Assembly (NCBI RefSeq): GCF_900107745.1
Contig: NZ_FNRO01000001.1
Coordinates: 620,001 to 684,000, forward strand
Reading direction: 5' to 3'
Origin: Variovorax sp. YR216
GTDB taxonomy: Bacteria > Pseudomonadota > Gammaproteobacteria > Burkholderiales > Burkholderiaceae_C
DNA length: 64,000 bases
Numbering within the stretch: position 1 is the stretch's first letter; each line of letters opens with the position of its first letter. The notes beneath the pieces were generated by a model that saw only the letters and a list, made by a program, of their open reading frames with translations, did not search any database and was not told where the DNA came from. Positions 9,084 to 17,161 of the stretch are shown here, in pieces. The translations under genes were made by a program, and so were the position numbers.

Positions 9084-9764
9084 ATGAAGCTGCTGCTAGT
9101 CGAAGACGACGCATCGATGCAGACCACCCTGCAGCGCACCTTCGGCCGGCGCCAGATCGACGTGCGGGTGTGCGGCGACGGCGCGCAGGCCATTGCGCAA
9201 TGGCGTTCGCTCGAACCCGACGTGGTGGCGCTCGACCTGAGCCTGCCCAACCTCGACGGCCTGCAGGTGCTGGCGCAGGCCCGCGCCGCCGGGCTGCGCA
9301 CGCCGGTGCTGCTGCTGACCGCGCGCGGCACGGTCGGCGACCGCATCATGGGACTCAACGCCGGCGCCGACGATTACCTGCCCAAGCCCTTCGACCTCGA
9401 CGAACTGGAGGCGCGCATCCGCGCCCTGCACCGGCGCAACCAAAGCGCGGGTGCCGATTCGCCCGCACGGCTGCCCGAAGTCGGCAGCCTGCGCTACGAC
9501 GCCGAGAACGGCGCGATCTACCACCGCGCCGAGGTGCTCGAACTCACGCCGCGCGAGCTCGCGCTGCTCAAGGCGCTGATGGTCAAGCCCGGCCACGCAG
9601 TGTCGAAGGAGCGCCTGTTCGAGCTGGTCTTCCCCGGCGAGATGGACGTGCAGTACGAAGCCATCGAAGTCGTGGTCTACCGCCTGCGCAAGAAGCTCGC
9701 CGCCACCGGCGTCACGCTGATGACGCTGCGCGGCCTCGGCTACCTGCTGCGCGAAGAGAAATGA
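9084..9764 (+). CDS. tctD: OmpR/PhoB-family response regulator (TctD-like)
   Basis: Transcriptional response regulator of 226 residues. The receiver domain starts at MKLLLVEDDASM, with phospho-acceptor Asp51 in VVALDLSLPNLDG and the conserved Lys in DDYLPKPFDL. The C-terminal winged helix carries ELTPRELALLKALM and ends VTLMTLRGLGYLLREE. The start at 9084 is chosen because the receiver fold begins exactly there, although the frame extends upstream to a TTG. It is divergent from tctCBA and overlaps the kinase gene by ATGA, so it most likely activates the transporter when substrate is sensed. The gene symbol rests on this context. Confidence 0.9.
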   Translation: MKLLLVEDDASMQTTLQRTFGRRQIDVRVCGDGAQAIAQWRSLEPDVVALDLSLPNLDGLQVLAQARAAGLRTPVLLLTARGTVGDRIMGLNAGADDYLPKPFDLDELEARIRALHRRNQSAGADSPARLPEVGSLRYDAENGAIYHRAEVLELTPRELALLKALMVKPGHAVSKERLFELVFPGEMDVQYEAIEVVVYRLRKKLAATGVTLMTLRGLGYLLREEK

Positions 9765-11176
9765 AGCCTGTGTCTTCGCTGCGCGCGAGGCTGCTGGTCG
9801 GCATCCTCGCGCCGATCGCGCTGTTCATCGTCATCAACAGCGTGAGCCTCTATCGCCAGAGCCTGGCCGCCGCGACCACCGCCTACGACCGCACCCTGCT
9901 CGCCTCGGCCAAGACGATCGGCGAAGAACTGGACGTGAACGGCTACGACGAGCAGGCGCAGCTCCGCGCCGTGGTCCCCTACGCCGCGCTCGAAGCCTTC
10001 GAGGCCGACAACCAGAGCCGCATGTACTACCGCGTCTCCGCGCTCGGCGGCGAGCTCATCTCCGGCTTCGAGGACCTGCCCTTCTGGCGCGGCAAGCTGC
10101 CCGACCGGCCGCCGTATGCGGCGCTGGTCGATTTCTACGACGCCGAGTTCCGCGGCATGCCGGTGCGCGTCGCGGTGTTGCTGCAGCCGGTGGCCAGCTC
10201 GCACGGCCGCGGCATGGCCGTGGTGCAGGTCGCCGAGACGCTCGAACTGCGGGAAACGCTGGCGCGCAAGCTGCTCGTCGACACGCTGTGGCGGCAACTG
10301 GTGCTGATCTCCGTGATCGCCGCGGTCACGGTGGTGGTGGTGCAACGCGCGACGCGGCCGGTGCGCGAGCTGGGCGAGGCGATCGAGGCCCGCGCCGACG
10401 ACGACCTCTCGCCCATCGATGCGCCCGATGCGCCGCGCGAGCTCAGGCCGCTGATCGACGCGACCACGCGCGTCATGGGGCGGCTCCAGCGCCTGCTCGA
10501 CCATCAGAAGCGATTCGTGCGCGACAGCGCGCACCAGTTGCGCACGCCGCTGGCGGTGCTCAAGGCGCAGGTGCAGTCCGCGCGCCGGGGCGACGTGCCG
10601 GCCGACCAGGCGCTCCAGGAAATCAGCCAGACCGTCGAGCGCGCGACGACGCTCGCCAACCAGATGCTGTCGCTTGCGAAGGTCGAACAGCTGCGGCAGC
10701 AGCCCGAATCGGTGACGCTGGACCTCGCCGAATGCGTGCGCGACATCGCGCTCGACGTCTCCCCGCTGGTGGCGGACAAGGCGCTCGATTTCGAGCTCTC
10801 GGCCGCGCCTGCGCCAGTGCCGGTGCGCGCGCACCGCTGGATGCTGCAGGAGCTGTCGCGCAACCTGCTGCACAACGCGATCAAGCACAGCCCGCCCGGG
10901 GGGGCGCTGGTCGTGCGGGTGGCGGCCGACGCGCAGACCGCCACATTGACCGTGAGCGACCAGGGCCCGGGCATTTCGGACGAACTGCGCCAGCGCCTGT
11001 TCGCGCCGTTCGCGGCCGGCGACGTGGCGAGCGGCTCGGGACTCGGACTGGCGATCTGCCGCGAGATCGTGCTGGCGCTCGGCGGCACCATCGCGCTGGA
11101 AAACCGGGAATCCGCCACAGGGGTGATCGGGCTCGATGCCGTCGTCCATTTGCCGCTGGCGCGCGACAATCGCTGA
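9761..11176 (+). CDS. tctE: Sensor histidine kinase (TctE-like)
   Basis: Inner-membrane sensor kinase of 471 residues. TM1 (LLVGILAPIALFIVINSV) and TM2 (LVLISVIAAVTVVVV, about residue 180-200) flank a periplasmic sensor domain. A HAMP linker follows, then the H-box VRDSAHQLRTPLAVLKA with His258, the N-box LSRNLLHNAIKHSPPGG and the ATP-lid motifs DQGPGI and GSGLGLAI. All catalytic motifs are intact. The ATG overlaps the response-regulator stop. In related TctDE systems the kinase senses external tricarboxylate and the pair switches on tctCBA; here this is inferred from the divergent arrangement. Confidence 0.9.
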   Translation: MKPVSSLRARLLVGILAPIALFIVINSVSLYRQSLAAATTAYDRTLLASAKTIGEELDVNGYDEQAQLRAVVPYAALEAFEADNQSRMYYRVSALGGELISGFEDLPFWRGKLPDRPPYAALVDFYDAEFRGMPVRVAVLLQPVASSHGRGMAVVQVAETLELRETLARKLLVDTLWRQLVLISVIAAVTVVVVQRATRPVRELGEAIEARADDDLSPIDAPDAPRELRPLIDATTRVMGRLQRLLDHQKRFVRDSAHQLRTPLAVLKAQVQSARRGDVPADQALQEISQTVERATTLANQMLSLAKVEQLRQQPESVTLDLAECVRDIALDVSPLVADKALDFELSAAPAPVPVRAHRWMLQELSRNLLHNAIKHSPPGGALVVRVAADAQTATLTVSDQGPGISDELRQRLFAPFAAGDVASGSGLGLAICREIVLALGGTIALENRESATGVIGLDAVVHLPLARDNR

Positions 11177-11179
11177 TCC

Positions 11180-11602
11180 ATGGATCGCCTACGTATCGAC
11201 AAATGGCTCTGGGCCGCGCGCTTCTTCAAGACGCGCTCGCTCGCCGCCGACGAAATCGGCAAGCACCGCGTGCAGGTCAACGGCGAGGTTGCCAAGGCCT
11301 CGCGCGAAGTGAAACCGGGCGACAAGGTCACGGTGCGGCTGGGCCCGTTCACGCGCGAGGTGCTGGTGCGCGGCTTGAGCGGCCAGCGCGGCCCGGCACC
11401 GGTCGCTCAGCAGCTCTACGAAGAAACGCCCGAAAGCCTGGCGGCGCAGGCTGCCGTGCGGGAACAGCGCCGCCTGGGCAGCGAGCCCGCGCTCAGCATC
11501 GAGCAGGGCCGGCCGACCAAGCGTGACCGGCGCGATCTGGAAAGCGCCCGTCGCGGCAACTGGGACAACCGCTGGAGCGCATCGCTCGACGACGACGAGT
11601 GA
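11180..11602 (+). CDS. hslR: S4-domain RNA-binding protein, Hsp15 family
   Basis: Small basic protein of 140 residues with an N-terminal S4 domain (RIDKWLWAARFFKTRSLA, then HRVQVNGEVAKASREVKPGD). Hsp15 binds 50S subunits carrying a stalled nascent chain, freeing them for reuse; this is known of the E. coli protein. The C-terminal third is charged and rich in Arg and Glu, ending in an acidic tail (SLDDDE). It starts 3 bp after the kinase stop on the same strand but is not functionally linked to it. The family call is firm; the gene symbol is by family. Confidence 0.88.
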   Translation: MDRLRIDKWLWAARFFKTRSLAADEIGKHRVQVNGEVAKASREVKPGDKVTVRLGPFTREVLVRGLSGQRGPAPVAQQLYEETPESLAAQAAVREQRRLGSEPALSIEQGRPTKRDRRDLESARRGNWDNRWSASLDDDE

Positions 11603-11663
11603 GTCGGGCCGGACGCAGCCGCTTGGCGTACCCTGCGCCTTTTGCGACAGGAGTCCGATCCCC

Positions 11664-12470
11664 ATGGCCAGCTTCAAGAAATATCGCGTCGCCGGAAAGT
11701 TCAAGCTCGCGAACATCGATCCCGCCGCGACCCCTTTCCTGAAGGGCGACGAGGAGGCACAGAGGCAGGAGCTGGAAGCGCTCGCGGTTCGCCTGGACGA
11801 TCTGCAGAACAAGCTGCATGCCGAGGGGCGGCGCAAGCTGCTGCTGGTGCTGCAGGGGCTGGACACCAGCGGCAAGGACGGCACGATCCGATGGGTCTTT
11901 TCGCGCACGTCGCCGCTCGGCGTCCGGGTGAAGGCCTTCAAGGTGCCCAGCGAGGACGAGCGCGCGCACGATTTCCTCTGGCGCTGCCACGCGGCCGTGC
12001 CGGCGGCCGGCGAACTCGCGATCTGGAACCGCAGCCACTACGAGGACGTGCTGGTCCCGGTGGTCGAAGGACTCATCGACAAGGCCGAGACACGGCGCCG
12101 CTACGCGCAGATCAACGACTTCGAACGCCTGCTGGCCGAAACCGGCACGGTCGTCATCAAGTGCATGCTGCACATCAGCAGGGAAGAGCAGCGCAGGCGC
12201 CTGCAGGCGCGCATCGACCAGCCGGACAAGCGCTGGAAGTTCCAGATGGACGACCTCGCGGTGCGCAAGAAGTGGGCGGACTACGAGGAGGCATACGAGA
12301 AGGCACTCGCCGCCACCTCGTCCGCCAGTGCGCCATGGCACGTGGTACCGGCGGACAGCAAGAGCCAGCGCAACCTGATGATCGCGCACCTGATCGTGAA
12401 GACGCTGGAAGACATGAAGCTCACCCTGCCGCCGTCGAGTCCCGCCGTGAGCCACCTCGTCGTGCAGTGA
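11664..12470 (+). CDS. ppk2: Polyphosphate kinase 2 family phosphotransferase
   Basis: PPK2-family enzyme of 268 residues that transfers phosphate between inorganic polyphosphate and nucleotides. The Walker A motif reads GLDTSGKDGTIRWV (near residue 69) and the Walker B/lid region reads AIWNRSHYEDVLVP. The C-terminal region FQMDDLAVRKKWADYEEAYE and WHVVPADSKSQRNLM is typical. One PPK2 domain and this length fit the short single-domain classes, but whether it acts on AMP or on ADP/GDP cannot be settled by eye. The start MASFKKYRVAGKF is taken at 11664, with AGGAG upstream. A GC-rich hairpin follows the stop. Confidence 0.92.
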   Translation: MASFKKYRVAGKFKLANIDPAATPFLKGDEEAQRQELEALAVRLDDLQNKLHAEGRRKLLLVLQGLDTSGKDGTIRWVFSRTSPLGVRVKAFKVPSEDERAHDFLWRCHAAVPAAGELAIWNRSHYEDVLVPVVEGLIDKAETRRRYAQINDFERLLAETGTVVIKCMLHISREEQRRRLQARIDQPDKRWKFQMDDLAVRKKWADYEEAYEKALAATSSASAPWHVVPADSKSQRNLMIAHLIVKTLEDMKLTLPPSSPAVSHLVVQ

Positions 12471-12477
12471 ACGGTGG

Positions 12478-12506
12478 TCGGATCCGGCGCCGTAGGCGCC
12501 GTCCGA
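12478..12506 (+). terminator. GC-rich hairpin after ppk2
   Basis: An inverted repeat 8 bp after the ppk2 stop: TCGGA pairs with TCCGA and CGGCGCC with GGCGCCG around a 3-nt loop, with a 2-nt bulge. There is no T-run, so it may act as an mRNA 3'-end stabiliser or a weak terminator rather than a classical one. Confidence 0.4.
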
Positions 12507-12605
12507 CAACGCGTCCCGCCATTGGACGGATTGAAGGTGCGCAACACCGTTGAGAGAGTCCCGACTTCATTCCGGCGCCCGCCGGAGCAACTCGGGGATT
12601 TTTCG

Positions 12606-12782
12606 ATGAGCGTTCTCACCCACATGGATCTGCTTGCAGGGCTCGTGATGCTGGTCGGCACGGCCAGTCTGATCATGACGACGGCCCACCGGCCGCCCAA
12701 GGCCCTCAGCGACGAAATCGCTCATCGGGTCGAAACGACCATCGCAGTGCTTGACGAATGCGGCGCCGGGCCGCGCCGCTGA
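12606..12782 (+). CDS. Small single-span membrane protein, unknown function
   Basis: Hypothetical protein of 58 residues. One hydrophobic segment (MDLLAGLVMLVGTASLIM, residues 7-24) is followed by a short basic stretch and an amphipathic C-terminus (ALSDEIAHRVETTIAVLDE). Codon use has the G/C third-position bias of real genes nearby. The frame is open back to about 12474, but the ATG at 12606 puts the hydrophobic segment at the N-terminus. It converges with the acyl-CoA ligase gene 2 bp away. No family is recognised. Confidence 0.5.
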   Translation: MSVLTHMDLLAGLVMLVGTASLIMTTAHRPPKALSDEIAHRVETTIAVLDECGAGPRR

Positions 12783-12784
12783 GT

Positions 12785-14371
12785 TCAGGTCGAAGTATTG
12801 GCTTGAGCGCCGGCAAACAACCCGGCGTGCGCCTTGCGCAGGTCCCGCTTGAGCAGCTTGCCGCTGGGGTTCTTGGGCAGCGCCTCCGCGAACACCACGC
12901 GCTTGGGCGCCTTGAAGCCCGCGAGGTGCTCGTTGCAATGCGCCAGCACCAGCCCTTCGTCGAGCGTGTGGCCGGCCTTTGGCACCACGATGGCGACCAC
13001 GGCCTCGACCCAGTGCGGATGCGGAACGCCGACCACCGCGACCTCCGACACCTGCGGCATGCGATAGATCATTTCCTCGACCTCGCGGCTCGCCACGTTC
13101 TCGCCGCCGGTCTTGATCATGTCCTTCTTGCGATCGACGATGGTGATGTAGCCCTCTTCGTCGATGGTGGCGAGGTCGCCCGAGTGGAACCAGCCTCCGT
13201 CGAAGGCGGCCCGGGTCCGCTCGTCGTCGTGGAAATAGCCGAGCATCAGATGCGGTGATCGGTGCACGACCTCGCCGATCTCGCCGACCGCCACATCCCT
13301 CATCAGGTCGTCGACCACGCGCGTCTCGACATTGAGCACCGCGCGTCCCGCCGAACCGGGTTTGCGCAGCTGGTCGTCCGGGCCGAGCATCGTCGCCAGC
13401 GGTGCGATCTCGGTCTGGCCGTACAGATTCCAGAGCCGCATCTGCGGCAGCCGGCGGATGATCTCGCGCATGACTTCGACCGGCATGATCGACGCGCCGT
13501 AGTAGCCCTTGCGCAGGCTGCCGAGGTCGGTTGTGTCGAAAAGCGGCGATCGCAGGAGCGAGATCCAGACGGTGGGCGGCGCGAAGAACGAGCCGATGCG
13601 GAATTTCTCGATCAGCGGCAGCAGGTTGTCCGGTGTCGGCTTGGCGGTGATGACGTTGGTCGCGCCCGCGTAGATCGACGGGCCGAGGAACACGTCGAGC
13701 TGCGCGCAGTGGTAGAGCGGCAGTGCGTGCAGCGTGAGGTCGCCGCCGGCGATCTCGGCGTCGACGAGGCAGCTCACGTATTGCGCGATCACCGCGTCGT
13801 GGGTGAGCATCGCGCCCTTGGGCATCGACTCGGTGCCGCTGGTGTAGACGATCTGTGCGAGATCGCCGGTCTGCAAGTCCACCTCCGGCGGTTCGGCGTT
13901 GCCGAGGGCGAACTCATCGAAGCGCAGCATGCCGGGCACCGGATCGCTTGGGTCTTCGGACGGCAGCCAGAGGAAGTCGCGCACCGCCGTGTCGAGCGCA
14001 GCGGCCTCGCGCGCGAGGGACGCGAGGCCGGTGTCCGTCGCCAGCATGGAGGCACCCGCGTGCCGGAGGATGTAGGCCACCTCTTCCGACTTCAGCATGA
14101 AGTTGATCGGCACCAGCACCGCGCCGAGCCGTGCGAGCGCGAAGCGCAGCGCTGCGAAGGCGTGCGAGTTGCGCGCGAGGACCGCCACGCGCTCGCCCTT
14201 CCCGATGTCGTGACGGGCCAGCGCGCCGGCCACCCGTGAACAGATCGCATCGAATTCGGCGTAGGTCCATCGCGTTTCGCCGCAGGCGATGGCGAGCTTG
14301 TCGGGGTAGCGCCTCGCGCTGCGGCGCAGAAGGTCCGCCAGTGTCTGGCGGCGTGCTGTCTCTTGCGGCAT
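12785..14371 (-). CDS. Acyl-CoA ligase (class I adenylate-forming enzyme)
   Basis: ATP-dependent carboxylate-CoA ligase of 528 residues. The AMP-binding domain shows the P-loop YTSGTESMPKGAMLTH (about residue 177), the acceptor motif NLYGQTEIAPLATM and the hinge region WFHSGDLATIDEEGY. The C-terminal domain has the catalytic Lys in PKNPSGKLLKRDL. An AGGAG site precedes the ATG. It lies downstream of a MarR gene and vanAB on the same strand. In several bacteria MarR regulators control hydroxycinnamoyl-CoA ligases, so an aromatic acid such as ferulate or coumarate is a reasonable guess. A fatty acid substrate is equally possible from sequence alone. Confidence 0.9.
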   Translation of the reverse strand: MPQETARRQTLADLLRRSARRYPDKLAIACGETRWTYAEFDAICSRVAGALARHDIGKGERVAVLARNSHAFAALRFALARLGAVLVPINFMLKSEEVAYILRHAGASMLATDTGLASLAREAAALDTAVRDFLWLPSEDPSDPVPGMLRFDEFALGNAEPPEVDLQTGDLAQIVYTSGTESMPKGAMLTHDAVIAQYVSCLVDAEIAGGDLTLHALPLYHCAQLDVFLGPSIYAGATNVITAKPTPDNLLPLIEKFRIGSFFAPPTVWISLLRSPLFDTTDLGSLRKGYYGASIMPVEVMREIIRRLPQMRLWNLYGQTEIAPLATMLGPDDQLRKPGSAGRAVLNVETRVVDDLMRDVAVGEIGEVVHRSPHLMLGYFHDDERTRAAFDGGWFHSGDLATIDEEGYITIVDRKKDMIKTGGENVASREVEEMIYRMPQVSEVAVVGVPHPHWVEAVVAIVVPKAGHTLDEGLVLAHCNEHLAGFKAPKRVVFAEALPKNPSGKLLKRDLRKAHAGLFAGAQANTST

Positions 14372-14435
14372 CGGTGTCTCCTTTTTGGCGCACCGAGCAT
14401 AGTGCCCGGCCGGCGCCGCCGCCAGCGGTCCCGCC

Positions 14436-14921
14436 TCAGGTGCGCATCGGCGCGCGGCTGCGCTCGTTGTTGACGGTCACGAACTTGCTGAGCAGTTCGA
14501 TGAACGCCTCGCGCTCTTCCTCGGAGAGCATGCCCAGCAGCGCGTTCTGCATCTGCTGCATGCCGGGCACCATCCGCGCGAGGAGCGCCTCGCCTTCGGC
14601 GGTGAGGCGCAACTCGCGCTGGCCGCGCGCGAGGAGCTTGCGGGTGATCCAGCCCTTGCCTTCGAGCCGCACCGCGATGTCGGCCGTGCTCGACGTGTCG
14701 AGCGCCACCTGCTGCGCGAGCGTGACCTGGTCGATGCCGGGGTTGTCCTGCAGGGTGCGCATCACCGCGTACTGGACCGGCGTGACGTCGCGGCCCAGCG
14801 TTTCATAGAAGACCGACACCGAAATCTGATGCGCCCGGCGGATCAGGTGTCCGGGCTGGTCATTCAGGCTGATTTCGGCGGTGCTGGATTCCTGGCTCTG
14901 CATGGCGGGTTCGATTGGCAT
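14436..14921 (-). CDS. MarR family transcriptional regulator
   Basis: Winged-helix regulator of 161 residues. A helical N-terminus (GHLIRRAHQISVSVFYETL) leads into the helix-turn-helix (VTPVQYAVMRTLQDNPGIDQ, QVTLAQQVALDTSSTADIA), the wing (ITRKLLARGQRELRLT) and a C-terminal dimerisation helix (FIELLSKFVTVNNE). MarR proteins usually release DNA on binding phenolic or acyl-CoA ligands. It sits between vanAB and the acyl-CoA ligase on the same strand, 64 bp before the ligase, making that operon its likeliest target. An alternative start at Met7 is possible. Confidence 0.92.
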   Translation of the reverse strand: MPIEPAMQSQESSTAEISLNDQPGHLIRRAHQISVSVFYETLGRDVTPVQYAVMRTLQDNPGIDQVTLAQQVALDTSSTADIAVRLEGKGWITRKLLARGQRELRLTAEGEALLARMVPGMQQMQNALLGMLSEEEREAFIELLSKFVTVNNERSRAPMRT

Positions 14922-14941
14922 TCAGCCCGCGATTATCGATG

Positions 14942-14957
14942 GCGGGGCAGGCCCCGC
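14942..14957 (-). terminator. GC hairpin just after vanB
   Basis: A perfect inverted repeat (GCGGGGC and GCCCCGC, 2-nt centre, in practice a 6-bp stem with a 4-nt loop) starts 6 bp after the vanB stop. No T-run follows on the minus strand. It may reduce read-through from vanAB into the MarR gene, but termination is not certain. Confidence 0.35.
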
Positions 14958-14963
14958 GCGCAG

Positions 14964-15929
14964 CTACAGGTCAAGGACCAGCACCGGCGAACGCGAGCGC
15001 GAGCAGCAGGGCGTGAACTGGTCATTGGCCGCCTGCTCTTCCGGCGTGAGGTACATGTCCTTGTGGTCCGGCTCGCCTTCAAGCACGCGCGTCAGGCAGG
15101 TGCCGCACACACCCTGCTCGCAGGAGGTCTGCACCTCGACGCCGATGGCGGCCAGGGCCTGCACCACGGTCTGGTCCTTCTCGACCTTGACCACGCGGCC
15201 GGAGCTCGCGAGCCTGACCTCGAAGGCCGCGTCGTCATCGGACTTGGCCACTTCGGCAGAGAAGAACTCGTAGTGGAGCTGGTCGGCCGGCCAGCCCGCG
15301 GCACGCGCGGCATCGAGCACCCAGTCCATGAAGCCCTTCGGCCCGCAGACGTACAGGTGCACGCCGGGTTGCGGCGCGGCCAGCAACGGATCGAGCGCGA
15401 ACTTCTGCGACGCGTCGCCGTCGTCGAAATGAAAGTGCACCTGCGGCGCGAAGGCCGACTGCGCGATGCGATCGACGAAGGCCGTCCGATCTCTCGACCG
15501 CGTGCAGTAGTGCATCTCGAACGCGCCGCCGGTGATCGCCAGACGCTCGGCCATGCAGAGGATCGGCGTCACGCCGATGCCGCCGGCAATCAGCAGGCTG
15601 CGGGTCGCGCCGTGCGCGAGCGGGAAGTGGTTCTTCGGCGAGCTGATGCGCAGCAGGGCGCCCTCTTCCATCGCGTCGTGCATGGTCTTCGAGCCGCCGC
15701 GCGAAGCGGGGTCTCGCAGCACGCCGATCAGGTATCGATGGCTTTCTCGCGGGTCGTTGCACAGCGAGTACTGGCGCGTGACGCCGCCGGGCATGTGCAC
15801 GTCGATGTGCGAGCCGGCGGAGAACGCCGGCAGCGGATGGCCCTCGGCCTGCACCAGCTCGAAGGTGCAGATGTCGACGGCTTCCGCCTGCTTGCGCGCG
15901 ATGCGCACTTCGAGTTCGGCCGAGCTCAT
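14964..15929 (-). CDS. vanB: Vanillate O-demethylase reductase VanB (PDR family)
   Basis: Reductase of 321 residues that passes electrons from NAD(P)H through FMN and a 2Fe-2S centre to VanA. In order: a flavin-binding barrel (FMN motif RQYSLCNDP), a nicotinamide domain (AGGIGVTPILCMAERL, YVCGPKGFMDWVL) and a C-terminal plant-type ferredoxin domain with cysteines in SCEQGVCGTCLTRV and a last one near CCSRSRSP. The frame is open far upstream, but MSSAELEVRIARKQ is the proper start, overlapping the vanA stop by ATGA. Order and length match the VanAB pair. Confidence 0.92.
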   Translation of the reverse strand: MSSAELEVRIARKQAEAVDICTFELVQAEGHPLPAFSAGSHIDVHMPGGVTRQYSLCNDPRESHRYLIGVLRDPASRGGSKTMHDAMEEGALLRISSPKNHFPLAHGATRSLLIAGGIGVTPILCMAERLAITGGAFEMHYCTRSRDRTAFVDRIAQSAFAPQVHFHFDDGDASQKFALDPLLAAPQPGVHLYVCGPKGFMDWVLDAARAAGWPADQLHYEFFSAEVAKSDDDAAFEVRLASSGRVVKVEKDQTVVQALAAIGVEVQTSCEQGVCGTCLTRVLEGEPDHKDMYLTPEEQAANDQFTPCCSRSRSPVLVLDL

Positions 15930-16975
15930 GCCACCACCGCGTCGGCGCCGATGCCTTCCTGCGCCATCAGGCGATCGAGCACGCGACGCGATTGCACGCC
16001 GCCCGAATCGATGTTGAGCTTGAGCAGATTGCGCGTCGGGTGCGCGAGCAGGTTGCGCTGCTGCGACTCGAGCATCTCCAAGTCTTCGCTGAAGATCTTG
16101 TGCTGGCCTTCGCGGATGGTTGCCGTGAGGGCCTTGTCCTGCGGCTGGAAGTTGCGCGCCATGCCCCAGAAGTACCAGTGCGAGGTCTCGGTTTCCGGCG
16201 TGATGAAGTCGACCACGATGCTCGACACCTTGTGTGCCGGATCGGCGTTGTAGCCGCCCTTGCCCGCGTGCGCGACACCGACCTCGATCATCACGTGGCT
16301 CGGCGGCGTGAAGCGGCAGATCTGCCAGCGATCCACCGGCACGTCGTCGGCCAGATGATTTCCGCGCAGTGCCATGCGCCAGAACGGCGGCGCCTGAATG
16401 TTCTCCATGAAGCGGCTGGTGACCACCGTGTCGCCGTCGACCTTGGTGGTGGTCGGGGTTTCGTCGATTTCCTTCTGGCCGATGCTGGTCGAATGCACGT
16501 AGGTTTCGTGCGTCAGGTCCATCAGGTTGTCGACCATCAGGCGATAGTCGCAGTTGATGTGGAACAGGCCGCCGCCGTAGGCCCACTCGGGGCTTTCGGC
16601 CCACTCGAGGTGGTGGAGCTTGGAAGCGTCGGCCAGCGCCGGATCGCCGGGCCAGACCCAGACGAAGCCGTAGCGCTCGATCACCGGGAAGTTGCGGATC
16701 GCAGGAAAGCCGCGCACGCGCTGGCCGGGCATGGCAACGGTCTTGCCGTCGCAGCCCATCTCGAGGCCGTGATAGCCGCAGACCAGCTTGCCTTCGACCA
16801 CGCGCCCGAGCGACAGCGGTGCACCGCGGTGCGGGCAGAAGTCTTCCAGCGCCGTCGCCTTGCCACCGAGTGCGCGGTACAGGACCAGGCTTTCGCCGCA
16901 GATCTTGCGGCCCAAGGGCTTGTCGTCGATCTCGTTGGCCGAACAGGCTACGTACCAGGCGTTCTTCGGAAACAT
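15926..16975 (-). CDS. vanA: Vanillate O-demethylase oxygenase VanA (Rieske)
   Basis: Terminal oxygenase of vanillate demethylase, which removes the methoxy methyl of vanillate as formaldehyde to give protocatechuate. The 349-residue protein has Rieske ligands Cys47/His49 in CPHRGAPLSLG and Cys66/His69 in VCGYHG. The mononuclear iron site sits in NLMDLTHETYVHS (His156, His161, bridging Asp153). Stretches such as GCDGKTVAMPGQRVRGFP and SIGQKEIDE match the VanA proteins I know from Pseudomonas closely, so this is more specific than a generic Rieske oxygenase. GAGGAG precedes the ATG. A large inverted repeat lies about 70-106 bp upstream. Confidence 0.93.
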   Translation of the reverse strand: MFPKNAWYVACSANEIDDKPLGRKICGESLVLYRALGGKATALEDFCPHRGAPLSLGRVVEGKLVCGYHGLEMGCDGKTVAMPGQRVRGFPAIRNFPVIERYGFVWVWPGDPALADASKLHHLEWAESPEWAYGGGLFHINCDYRLMVDNLMDLTHETYVHSTSIGQKEIDETPTTTKVDGDTVVTSRFMENIQAPPFWRMALRGNHLADDVPVDRWQICRFTPPSHVMIEVGVAHAGKGGYNADPAHKVSSIVVDFITPETETSHWYFWGMARNFQPQDKALTATIREGQHKIFSEDLEMLESQQRNLLAHPTRNLLKLNIDSGGVQSRRVLDRLMAQEGIGADAVVA

Positions 16976-17044
16976 GGTGGCTCCTCGTGGGGTGGGTGCT
17001 GAGTGGGATCGGGGGGCTGCGATTTAGTGCGCTTGGCCGCTTGA

Positions 17045-17081
17045 TTCAGTACACTGAATACTCGTCGATGAGTGTACTGAA
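17045..17081. promoter_or_regulatory. Candidate operator upstream of vanAB
   Basis: Two perfect 11-bp inverted arms, TTCAGTACACT (17045-17055) and AGTGTACTGAA (17071-17081), are separated by 15 bp, so arm centres are 26 bp apart. The left arm is itself part of a smaller palindrome (TTCAGT-AC-ACTGAA). It lies 70-106 bp before the vanA ATG, in promoter territory. This suggests a dimeric repressor that responds to vanillate. The MarR and GntR proteins of this neighbourhood are the candidates. Confidence 0.55.
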
Positions 17082-17161
17082 CGAAGTTTTCAGGACCTAC
17101 CCCGTGATTACCCTTAGTCGCCAACGGCCGACCGGCGCGGGCTCGTGGCCGATGCGGATGA

